Assembly: GCF_021347895.1 (NCBI RefSeq)
Contig: NC_067121.1
Location: 16,503,962 to 16,567,961 of the forward strand
Length of the DNA: 64,000 nucleotides
Reading direction: 5' to 3'
Origin: Acanthochromis polyacanthus
Taxonomy: Eukaryota > Chordata > Actinopteri > Pomacentridae
Part shown: piece by piece, positions 1-9,900 of the stretch
Layout: each line of letters starts with the position of its first letter
How positions within the stretch are numbered: position 1 is the stretch's first letter
The notes under the pieces: generated by a model
Databases searched by the model: none
Seen by the model: only the letters and a program-made list of their open reading frames with translations
Told to the model about the DNA's origin: nothing
Program-made: the position numbers and the translations under genes

Positions 1-2024
1 TAGCAGCAACAGCAATCTTCAGCTATGCTTGGTTACTGCCTCTTGCCCTCTGGGGTTTGCTGCTGTGGAGAAGCAACAAGGTCATGAGTTTGGTGTCCTA
101 CTCCTTTATGGAGATCGTCTGTGCCTATGGATATTCCCTTTCAATTTATGTACCTGCAGTGGTAAGACCTGAAAGATTTTTATTGAACAATCGTTAAATA
201 GCAGCACTAACACATGAAGTCATTCGTGACTTTACATCGATCAGCCACAGCATTATGACCACTGACAAGTGAAGTGAATAACACTGATCATCTTGTTATA
301 ATGCAACGTTCTGCTGGGAAACCTTGAGTCCTGACATTTATGTGGTCAAGCAAACCCACACCCCCACCTCCCATTGGCATCAGCAGTCCTTGATGCCAGT
401 TTCCACTCTCAGCAGGACAATGCACCCCCGATACACTGCAAAAAAAGGCTCAGCAGTGGCTCAGGGAACATGACAAAGCTAAGCTGGTCACCCGGGTTCC
501 ACACTCCCCAGATTCAAATCTTACTGAGCATGTGTGGGATGTGCCAGGATAGATCTGATCTAGGTAAATCCCACTCTGCAACCCACAGAACAGACAGAAT
601 TCACTGCCACCATCGAGGTGCCACAGGACATCCCCAGAAAGGCAGAAGGTCCTGTGTCCATGCCCCACTGGGTCAGATGGTTTTAGCAGCATAAAGGAAA
701 CAACACAATATTAGACAGATGGTCATAATGTCATAATGTTATGCCTGGTATATGTATGTCACAAAATATACTTTTATAGCTTGTCTTTACATTTTTAGAC
801 TATCCGGTATGTCATTTGGCATTTTTAAATATAATTTATTTTAATGCAGCATGAATGTTTCAGTATACTTTGTCAGTTTATTTCAAAGACAGTATTGAAT
901 TATTTCGTCTTATTTGAAATATTGTTACCTCTCATCACAATGCAATGTGATTTGTTGTACAGTCTTGCAATTGTTGACAGTTGGTGAGTATGTCTTTTAT
1001 CTTGTATCATGAAAACATTTAAAATGACAATGTAAGTTGTAAGATTTCCACAAAATCTGAAGCATATTACAATGTTCTGTTTTTGTTTTTGCTTTTTTAA
1101 CAAGGTCCTATGGATTCTCCCGTATGAATGGCTGAGGTGGTGCTCTATTGTGGTAGCACTCTGCCTCTCCGGCTCAGTTCTGGTGATGACGTTCTGGCCT
1201 GCAGTCAGGGATGACCATCCCAAAATTATCATAGCAATCATGTCAGGCATTGTGTTGCTCAACGTCCTGCTTGCTCTTGGTTGCAAGGTAAATGCACTTG
1301 CTTTTAATTCAAAATTTGAGAGCTATGGAAATTAAATCTGTTTGGGCAAATAAGACACAACATTCATTGTCCTACTTTGGCACACTGTATCTGCACTAAC
1401 CCAGTTGATTCCTGCTGCCTGTCGATCTTGGTGTAGATAACAATGACTGACTCACTCTCATTTGTCCTCAGTGGTATCAGTGTGGCCCAGCTTTGACCCA
1501 GGCTGTCTATGCCAATCACAGACTACACTACGTTAGAGGGACATTTTTGCGTGTCTCTCCCTGTGTGTTTCTGGGAAATATTGTACCTTATAGTGTCAAG
1601 TTAATTCCTTCCAAGGAGACTCTTCTCAATAGAAACTGTGACCGCATTTGCTAACTGGTGTGAGAATGGGCACTTAGTGTCTTCTTAATGTGAATACTGA
1701 CAGGTCTGCAGGGTATCATATGTCTCACCACATTTATGTCATTAGTCTACAAACTAAGCCTATGTCTGAAGGGTGATCAAGATGGATGGATTGCAGGATT
1801 GCTGTACTCGCTTCTGTAACACGGAACATTTGCTGTGCACTTATTCATAGACAGTCGGGGTTTAGTTCTTGATTGTGTAGTAGCTTCTGTTAACAAGTCT
1901 CCTTGCATTGTCACTGCTTCTTCGCCAGGTTCTCTGACACTATTTTAACTTGCTTTTTTTGTGTTTTGTCTTTCAGACTTATTTTTTTAGCACACCAGAA
2001 GACTCTCATCCGGATGGCAAATGA
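1..2024 (+). CDS. yipf1: YIPF1-like Yip1-domain membrane protein, 3' part (last three coding exons)
   Basis: Three coding exons are readable: 1-161 (frame from base 3), 1105-1287 and 1977-2024 (TGA at 2022-2024), with consensus GT/AG boundaries and phase 0 between them. The translation is hydrophobic and carries the Yip1-family C-terminal membrane segments, including SYSFMEIVCAYGYSL, VLWILPYEWLRW, MTFWPAVRDD and a closing GCK-TYFF. Family members are multi-pass proteins of the Golgi/ER that bind Rab/Yif1 partners in vesicle traffic. The MTFWPAVR stretch resembles human YIPF1 more than YIPF2, while the GCK-YFF end resembles YIPF2. The neighbouring NDC1 gene favours YIPF1, because the two are adjacent in human. 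The N-terminal half and start codon lie left of the window. The C-terminal tail after TYFF is short (about 12 residues), shorter than in human YIPF1. Intron 1 holds a decayed Tc1 element. Identity as a YIPF protein is firm; the choice of paralogue is inference. Confidence 0.86.
235..754 (+). mobile_element. Internally deleted Tc1-like transposon in YIPF1 intron
   Basis: The left end (CGATCAGCCACAGCATTATG near 237) and right end (GTCATAATGTTATGCCTG near 731-747) are decayed versions of a widespread fish Tc1-type terminus. TA dinucleotides flank it at 233-234 and 755-756. Between the ends is a plus-strand remnant of a transposase C-terminal domain: QQDNAPP (catalytic-Asp motif) at about 415-435, then a degenerate SPD...EHVWDV near 505-545. 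Frameshifts and stops interrupt it, and the N-terminal two thirds are missing. It is a dead copy. Confidence 0.7.
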
Positions 2025-2211
2025 GGCGATCAGAGCACTGTCTTAAACTTGAAAGCTTTGCATTGTCTGAAGGTAAATGATAGTGATACAGAAGCTTTTT
2101 AAGTCACGATGCCATTGTACAAATACACTAACAACCTGATATACATTACCAGTCAAAAGTTTGGACACACCTTCTCATTCAATGATTTTTATTTATTTGT
2201 ACGGGGTTTCT

Positions 2212-2785
2212 AGCCTAGCCGCGCTAGACCCATGTTCTGAAGACACAAGGGTCTAGGACCGCTCGACAGGGAGGGAGGCTGGCTAAAAGGTTGTCTTTCA
2301 AATCACTCTGCAGCAATTGGGTAGGTATACAACCAATCAGTGCAACGAATAGGCTGACGTAGTTCCTAGAGCGCCGGCGGATTGTGGCTAAGTCCCATTA
2401 GCTTCCTAACCAGCGGAGCCAACTGGTATATTAAGGATTTGCCATATCCCGTCGGCATAAGACCAAATACGTCTTTCTTCTCAATGAAACACTTCAGTGC
2501 CGTCCTTTGTTTATCTTTCAAGTTGAATTTTAGCTTCAAATCTTTAAGGGCTGTGGCCAAAGCCGAGTCGAAAGATAACTGTTTATTGTGCGCCGGTTGT
2601 TTCTGTCAGAATCGTCACACCTCTGTCGTCACTTCGTCACGCCCGCCTTCTGACTCTACACTTCATGGTGATTCGTCCGGCCAGTTTTAGGAGCATCCAG
2701 CCTCGAGCCTTATGGAGGGTAACTAGACCTACCCTGGCAGAGAATTAAATTCGTTGCCGTGGGTTGTCTAGCGCGGCTAGGCTAT
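2212..2785 (-). mobile_element. TIR element carrying a RecQ-type helicase fragment (inner layer)
   Basis: The left end AGCCTAGCCGCGCTAGAC (2212-2229) and the right end GTCTAGCGCGGCTAGGCTAT (2766-2785) are inverted repeats of about 18 bp. A perfect 9-bp duplication, GGGGTTTCT, sits on both sides (2203-2211 and 2786-2794), proving insertion into the middle element. Internally, the minus strand encodes the N-terminal piece of a RecQ-like helicase. The 574-bp element is non-autonomous. The superfamily is unknown to me; an 8-9 bp duplication fits hAT or Mutator-like mechanisms. Confidence 0.7.
2366..2560 (-). pseudogene. RecQ-like helicase N-terminal fragment inside transposon
   Basis: The 64-residue frame contains LKCFIEKKDVFGLMPTGYGK, then SLIYQLAPLV. 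This is RecQ motif 0/I with the Walker A lysine and serine in PTGYGKS. In-frame codons continue upstream of the first Met (SFDSALATALKDLKLKF), so that Met need not be the original start. The frame breaks off about 14 residues after Walker A at SHNPPAL, long before the DEAH and later motifs. It cannot be an active helicase. It is best read as a leftover of the helicase gene of a larger parent element, or of a captured host gene. Confidence 0.7.
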
Positions 2786-5675
2786 GGGGTTTCTGCAGGG
2801 CATTAAAAAGCATTAATAGTCATTAAATTGATTTTGTGAAAATTAAGGCCTTAAATGCATTAAAAAATCTTTCAATTTGATTGTCAGTGGCATTAAAAAT
2901 TCTTTCTGCAGTTTTCAAGAAAAATATTTGATAATAATGATATAATAATATGTAGTTATAGACTGCGATTCGTCAGATATGTGCATCTGTGTAAATATGC
3001 CGAAGCATTGCGATAGTTGTTCCGGTTGGTCGGGTATAATTGCCCAAAACTACATGATTTTAAAGTGGCCGGCAGGCTGGACCAGGTGGAGGAGAGCTGG
3101 GCAATGGGGAAACACAAATTCCAGCAAAAATGGCTAGAAAACATTGAATTCACAGTGACTACAGCCTGTGGGTGGTCAGGGGTGGTTTCCGGATTCAGAA
3201 ATAGTGAAATGTAGGGACAGTTTTTATATAAAAATTATCTTTTACAAACAAAGAAACCTGTGTAATTTGTTGAGTTCACGGTCATGGCATTAAAATTTTT
3301 ACAGTATAGCATTAAAGTGGCATTAAAAATCATTAAATTTGACTGGTTGATGTCTGCAGAAACCCTGTTGTATTATTGTTTACCTTGTAGATTAGTACTG
3401 GAGATTAACACTTTTTGTTTACAACATAATTCCATATATATTCTTTAAAAGTTTGATGTCTTCAGTATTAAACTACAGTAGATAAAATAATTAAATAAAA
3501 ACTGTTGAATGAGAAGGTGTGTCCAAACTTTGACTGTTTAGTGTATGTAAGTTGTATTTCTCCACCCTACACTTTCTCATGATTGCGTTTATATTCACAC
3601 TCCGTTGTGTCAAGAGTGAAGACTTTTCTCTTTAAGTTGTGGGTCCACATTGCTGACCTAATTTAGTAGCATTGGCTCACATGTGTGTGGTTTTGACCTG
3701 CAAGAGTTGAACATCTGACACCGGACTTCCTCTACATGATTTCTCCTTCCCAAAGCAAGTGTTATTCTATTTTTTTTTAAATTGCAGGTTCTCCTGTTGC
3801 CTTATTAGAGAGAATCAGGTTGCTCTGGGGATGAAGTCATTGCACGTCTGGATTTCACCTGCGCTTGGACATTCCAGCTTACCACCTTAAAACCCAGTGT
3901 GTATTGCTGTGTAAAAAACACTATTGGTTCAACTGCATGACCTCTTGAAAAGAACACTGGTACCAAGTATGTTATTTCTCATGGGATGGGTTCTAAACTT
4001 ACTTCAAGATAAATGGGGTGTTGTATTACAGAGCACATAATTTTAGTTTGGTAGTTTTACACTTTATAGCTCTTCTGCTAAAAATATGTAGATGACCAGT
4101 CAGTGCATTAATGGTAGTGACATCAGTGGCATTTTACATATACATTTTTGTATACTTTCAGTGGGAACTGGCTAGTATAACTTGTACCAAATTTACTGTA
4201 TGAACTGCAGAAGCAGTAATTGTTGTTTGTATGATATTTTGAAATTTTTATGTATACATAGAACTGTTGTTTCCCTCCTATGTAAACCGTAAGTGCCAAA
4301 GGCTCATCTTACATTTTTAAGGGATTGTGTAACTATTGTGATTTTTTTTTTTTTTATGACAACCTGCATTTGCTTAAAATGTATGGAATTTATTAAGTCC
4401 ATTCTCTTTGAGTGTTTCATGGAGAAAAATAAAAATTGGTTATTGTGGTATTTACTTTTGTTGATGAATTCTTTCATTAAGTATGAAAATAGTGATGATC
4501 TATTTACAGTCTACATAGACCCCTTTTGACCTACAAATTCAACTTCATGACGAAGTTGTTTCAAACTGGCCTTTACCTACAATAATTATATAGTTCAGTA
4601 ATTCTCAATTCTGTACATCTGAGATTGATACAGATCATGTCTGTAGGTAAATATATTTCAAGGAGTTAATATTTTTACTAAAATCAATACATTGCCTTAA
4701 CAATCACTAAAATCCACTTCAGACTCCAGAAACAAAGTTATAAAAAACAGAAACTGACAATATTAATTTTTATTTGATTGCAGTGTTTGTAGTTTGTAAA
4801 AATATGTCCACCTAAAACCATTACAATGTTCAGTAACTGAATAGATGCAATAGATAAAAGGTTAAAGCACTGTATATGAATAATTTTGTTTCTTTTTATT
4901 TTACTAAACTTTGAAGCTTTTATGTTGTACAACCTTAAATTACCCCAGCTCCCACACGTGTAGGCAACGTGACTCTTATCAGCTCCTGACAGCATTAAAG
5001 GCTGCCTGTCCATTTCAACAGTTGGACATTTTAAATATTTAAGGGAGAGATTGTAACTAATAGGCATACCTTCAACATTTTAAAGAGAGCATCTAACTTT
5101 AAAAGTGAACATTTGGCAGCTGCTGCTGTTTTTCCAAGTCATCGATCTAAACTGTCGTGTGGTTGAGCAAACTGATAGAATCTACCATGTCAGTGTTTGG
5201 ATGCACAGGTCACCTGCAGTGGAAAATGTTACATATATGAAGCTGACCACATGCAAGCACACCGCGTGTGGTCAGCACATTACACGCAAGGGACCTGTGT
5301 TAAGGCTGTGTTTATTTTTATTTTGCTGATTAACAAGGGCACTTGTTTTACATTAATTAACAAAACAGAAAAAAAAATTGTGTTACTTGAAACTCTGTCA
5401 AAGGGATGGTGGCGCCCTAATTAATGGTCATTCTAGCCCTAGCTTTGAGTTACACAGGAGCTGCCCGCCAAACAGATAACACTGTTAGAAGAATGTCACC
5501 TGCCTCAGTCTCAGGCATGCTGTACATGCATACACATATGCGTGTTTCTGGATTTATCAACACCATACTCAAGGGACTATTTGAGTTGCCTGTAAGAAAG
5601 TTTTTTTTATTTATTTTTTTAAACCAGAAATGATTTTCTAATTTTCTTCCTCTTGCTGCTTGGACATATTTCCAC

Positions 5676-6437
5676 ATGATGGCCACCTCCAATGGCAAAG
5701 GTGAAAAAGTTTCAAAATTTGAGACATTGAAACTTTTGGAAAAATGCAGAAAGGAAAGAGATGATGCCATGCACAGAGAGAGTGTTCTCAGAGAGAAACT
5801 CAGACAGTATGAGTCAAGAATGCGTTCAACTGAGGCTTTGAAACAGAAACTGAAGACCTTGACAATGGACAACAAGGAGCTGAGGAAACAAGTAAAGGCT
5901 CTGCGTACTGAAATTGGACTTGAGTGCAGCCCTAAGTTCAATGGAAAGACCACCAAGGACATAATCAATGACCTGCATGAAAAGGAGTGCGAGTGTGCTT
6001 CTCTGGTGGAGAAGGCAGGGAAACTGAGTCTGACCATTGATGACTTAACATCCGAATTGGCAAATACGGTCACCTCTAAAACACTTTTAGAGGATCAAGT
6101 GCAGTCATTACAGCAAAATCTTAAGGACATGACAAATAATCAACGCCGTCTTCTAAAGCTGTGGGAAGACAAGAAAACCCAGAGGGAGCAGCTAGCTCTT
6201 CCTGCAATTACCCAGAAACCTGTACAGAAACCATTCGGGCATAAAGCAGTTCAAACTGAGATGTCCATTAGTTCATCTCAAAAGCTTCCTGTCAATGCTT
6301 TTGAGACCAAGCCATTTTCTCGGGACAATGACAAAAAGACTGTTTTGGATAAACACAGTTTTCCAGCTTATGGAAATGGCTATCATCATGACAAAAAACC
6401 TTTCACGCATGATGAAACTAAAGGAATTCAGAACTGA
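5676..6437 (+). CDS. Coiled-coil protein, unrecognised, 253 aa
   Basis: This is an uninterrupted frame with two possible starts, Met1 (5676) and Met2 (5679); ATGATGGCC favours the second. I do not recognise the family. Residues about 14-82 and 95-171 are strongly charged heptad-like helices (for example EKCRKERDDAMHRESVLREK), broken by a short loop at 83-94 (CSPKFNGKTT). The C-terminal 80 residues are polar and probably disordered. HKAVQTE (189-195) resembles the dynein light chain LC8 docking motif (K-x-T/V-Q-T). No membrane segment or enzyme motif is seen. A pyrimidine-rich stretch ending in ACCAG at about 5627 looks like a splice acceptor, so a non-coding 5' exon probably lies upstream. 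The stop is only 523 bp before the NDC1 start on the same strand. A cytoskeletal or centrosomal role is a guess. The intact long frame and its composition support a real gene; a retrocopy is the alternative. Confidence 0.7.
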   Translation: MMATSNGKGEKVSKFETLKLLEKCRKERDDAMHRESVLREKLRQYESRMRSTEALKQKLKTLTMDNKELRKQVKALRTEIGLECSPKFNGKTTKDIINDLHEKECECASLVEKAGKLSLTIDDLTSELANTVTSKTLLEDQVQSLQQNLKDMTNNQRRLLKLWEDKKTQREQLALPAITQKPVQKPFGHKAVQTEMSISSSQKLPVNAFETKPFSRDNDKKTVLDKHSFPAYGNGYHHDKKPFTHDETKGIQN

Positions 6438-6960
6438 CTTCACTCACTGAGTGTCAGCTGGTAACACTGTGCACTGACAAGGAAAAGACATAGCAAAATG
6501 TTACTGGACTAATATTTAATACATATGTAAACTACAGATGATGAGTAAAACGAGACACACATTTAACAACGTTAAGCAGATCTATGGCTTGCCTTTGTGC
6601 CTTGTGTAATTTGATCTTGTGACAATGTTGATATTTGTATAATTTAAATGTAACTAACGATTAGGATAATTGAAGTCAACCGTCAAGCAAAAACATTTTT
6701 TGGCAGTCGTTTGTGAGTTATGAAAATGAGCCAGACAGACTTTATGCATATACCTATTTTTGTTGCACATGTACATTTATAGTAAATCCAGGCCACTGTG
6801 ACATACTGGCAACAGGCAGGAAGATGGACAACTTCTTGTTAGGGTCCTTCAGAGGTCCTTTGAATGCATGTGGCGCGCTGTGAGAAACCAAGGGGTAAAT
6901 AGTTTAGTAGACTGGCGGAGACTTTGAGTCACCGAGTGACTTTTCATTTATCCAAACATT

Positions 6961-9900
6961 ATGTTATCCACAGAGCAAAGCTGTTGGTTTATCCGCAAGG
7001 TGAGTCTTATTTGTTTTGAAGTGATTCGTTATTCGTTAAAAAAAAAAAGAGTTTCCGTATGCTAGCATGCTAACCGAAAGAACGTCTGATTACGCTAACT
7101 TATGTGGGTGCAACTGACGGGCTGTTTGGGTGTTTTGTATTCGTATATATAACAAGTATTTACACAACGAGAAAAGGCAGGCAGTAAAAAGTAAGAAAAG
7201 ACACAAGTGAATAACAGCTGTTTAGATAAAATGAACGTCAACGAAGTTAAAATGAATAAAGCAACGAAGGATCTGCTTTCGAGAGAAGGAAACGAGGACG
7301 AAACTTCAGCAAAACCGACCCTTCATCAAAGAATCACACAATCATAAAGTGGGATTCTTCTTCTTTAATCGTTAAGATAATATGTGTAGTTTAAACTCTA
7401 ATCTGGATTAGTCTGTCTCATTGATATATTTATGGAACACTTTTTAAAATCCAAAGTTCTTCACAAGGCAGTCAGTAGACTTGGAATTCCTAAAATCATC
7501 AAGTTTTACAAGACAGATAAAAACACAGTTTGGAGTATACAAACCCATATAGTGTAGAAAAACGGTTTTATTTAAAAGGAATAAAACTGTTCTGGTAAAA
7601 GCAGAGAATAGATTACCTGATGTCTTCAGACTAGTCTCAGGAACCAGACTGCAAATATTCTGTCGCATCTAGTTTTCAACTAGGCCTTTAGAGCAGACAG
7701 AAGACCTCTGCCCGAGGATCTTAAAGTGTGTAGCTGTGCACACAGTACAAAAAGATCAGAAAATTAGAGCTTGGAGAGGAGCCATAAAGGGTCTTAAAAG
7801 TAAACTGTATAATTTCTAAATCTGTTCTAAAATATACTGGGAGCCATGGTAAAGAGGCTGAAACAGGAGTGATGTGAGCACTTCCTTTGGTTTTGGTTAA
7901 AATAGGTTAGTGGTAGTCAGTTCAACTGTAAAGGTGACTTGACTGTGTCGTCATTACATGTGTAATTTTAACTGCTCTATTCAGGTAATTTGCTGGAGAG
8001 CTGCGGCCAGCATTGCTTGGGCTGTCCTGTTGTTGCCACCCATCACGTTAGTTTTTGTGGTCATCAGCAAGTTCAGTTTTCTCCATCCCATCCAGACGAT
8101 ATCAGGTCAGTCACATTCTTGTTGAGATTTAACTGCAAGTGATGTGAAGATGTACATTAAGCTAACTGTGGACTTCATTTTACCTCTAGAATGCTTGTAC
8201 CTACTAACAAGTGCAAGCGGCATCTTTTCTTTCATCTTGTTGTGTGGAGTTATCCTCATTGTTGGTTTCTTGCACTTGGAGTATTACACAGGTGAGTGAC
8301 AGGACACTTCAAATGTAGACATTTCTAAATGACTTTGTTTTGAAGGCTTTTGGGTAATTGAGATGTTACTTAGATGTTTAATTTATATATTATTTTATTT
8401 TTAAGAACAGATAAATTTCATGAGTTCAGTGTTGATGTACAGCTGGAAAACAAAATAACTGATGGGGCATAAAATGTATCTTCAGTATGTAATGCAGTTT
8501 ATACAGAACTACACAATGCATAATCATTATCATAAATTTTGTAGGTTATAAATAGTCTATAATAGACTCTTTAGCTTTTGCCTAGACCCAGATACTCACT
8601 CATAAAATCCAAACATTGAAGTTCATTAGTTTGTGATCCCGTGATGGATAAAATAGAGAAAAGAAAGGAATTCTTTGCATTTATGAAAGTGGAATGATCA
8701 AAATTTTTTCTTATATAAATAATTAAAATCGCTGGATGCCTTAATGATTTAACTTCCTGAGATAAAACCAATCACTGCAGCGTTGCTTTAGTCTGATCAC
8801 GGCTGAACAATGTAATTTTTTAACTGGGATGGCTGCAGTTTAGGATGTACACTGTGTAGCGAGTCTAACTCAACTGTTGTCAGTGGTTTTACATGTTCAT
8901 GCCATCCTCCTTGTGTAATGAATAATGCTAAGTCCCATTTTAACTTTACTAAACAGCAGATATTGAGCAGAAATTTGACTTTAAAAATGAATAATGTTAA
9001 ACAATTTGCAATTTCAATCAGAAAAATCAAAGTTTTCTCCAAATTGTTCAGTCTCAAGTCCAGTATCGGCCATCGAATTAGTACAATGTGTATATCGCTA
9101 AATATGGTTCGGTTTTCTATTCATTCTAATTAAATAGTTGAAATAATAAATACTTGTGCATTCCCCTCTACATTTCCTTTTCAATGATTGAAGTTTGCCC
9201 ACATGTTGAATTTTTATTCTAACTTCATTGTTTGAATGTGTCTCTTTAGTCATTCCAACAATTGCGTGCTCGAAAATTGCACTCTTGGGTCAGCTGCTCC
9301 ACCCTCAGCAGTTGATCAACTCCCTTGTCCACTGCTTCATGGGAGTAATCGTGGCTTGGTGTTGTGCTGTCACCATGGGTTTTAGATACAAGACACTTGG
9401 CTATCCGTGTACACAGAGTGATGGGTAAGCGGCGACTGCACAAATCATCATGTTGCACTTTACATACTTCGTCCATAGTCTAACTGCCTAAGTGTGTTTT
9501 GAACCTTCACAGTCACCCTCAGATGTGTCTGAATGAGTATCATCTCATCCTTCTGCTGGCGGGAGCTTTTGTTGGATTCTGTCACAGTTTGCTGGGTGTG
9601 ATCTACAACATGAACTATGTCTCCTTCCACACTGTTCAGGTACAAGATATAAGTTTACTCATTTATCTTGACTGCTGAAGATCCAAAAATTGATTTAAGG
9701 AAAAAGTTACCATTTGCCTCAAAGGTCTTTTGGCAAATCCAAAGAAATATCATTGTCCACATGAATCCAAGTTCATCTACTCATGTTTCTTGACCTCTAG
9801 TATCTCTTAACTATCCAAACTGTGGGCAGAACCCACCTTGAATGCATTTATTGAGCCTAAAAATGAAAACTAAAGTTTAGAAAAACAAAATACCAGCATT

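Larger units (their letters stand above)
2203..3365. mobile_element. TIR element with GGGTTTCTGCAG termini (middle layer)
   Basis: The left terminus GGGGTTTCT at 2203-2211 is completed by GGGGTTTCTGCAGGGCATTA at 2786-2805. The right terminus reads CTGCAGAAACCC at 3354-3365, an inverted match. The body is rich in the repeated motif GCATTAAA (2799-2910 and 3285-3345). No protein is visible in it. The family is not recognised. Confidence 0.6.
2151..3540. mobile_element. Tc1-type MITE, outer shell of a three-layer nest
   Basis: The left terminus GTCAAAAGTTTGGACACACC (2152-2171) continues with TTCTCATTCAATG. The right terminus is its inverted repeat, CATTGAATGAG-type sequence ending in GGTGTGTCCAAACTTTGAC (about 3505-3533). 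This is the usual terminal form of non-autonomous fish Tc1/mariner elements. The internal A/T-rich body is split by insertions at 2203-3365. No transposase reading frame remains. Confidence 0.75.
2025..4433 (+). other. Probable YIPF1 3' UTR, interrupted by nested transposons
   Basis: No coding sequence was found after the YIPF1 stop. AATAAA occurs at 4428-4433 and would be a suitable polyadenylation signal, giving a 3' UTR of up to about 2.4 kb. Some 1.4 kb of that (2151-3540) is transposon. An earlier unseen signal is possible, so the end is an inference. Confidence 0.45.

Noticed and set aside
1..2024. YIPF2 as the identity of the first gene
   Set aside because: The ending GCK-TYFF is YIPF2-like, but MTFWPAVR and adjacency to NDC1 favour YIPF1. 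Left as the stated alternative.
3017..3214. Short frames on both strands at 2956-3214
   Set aside because: Inside the GGGTTTCTGCAG element, of random composition and without recognisable domain.
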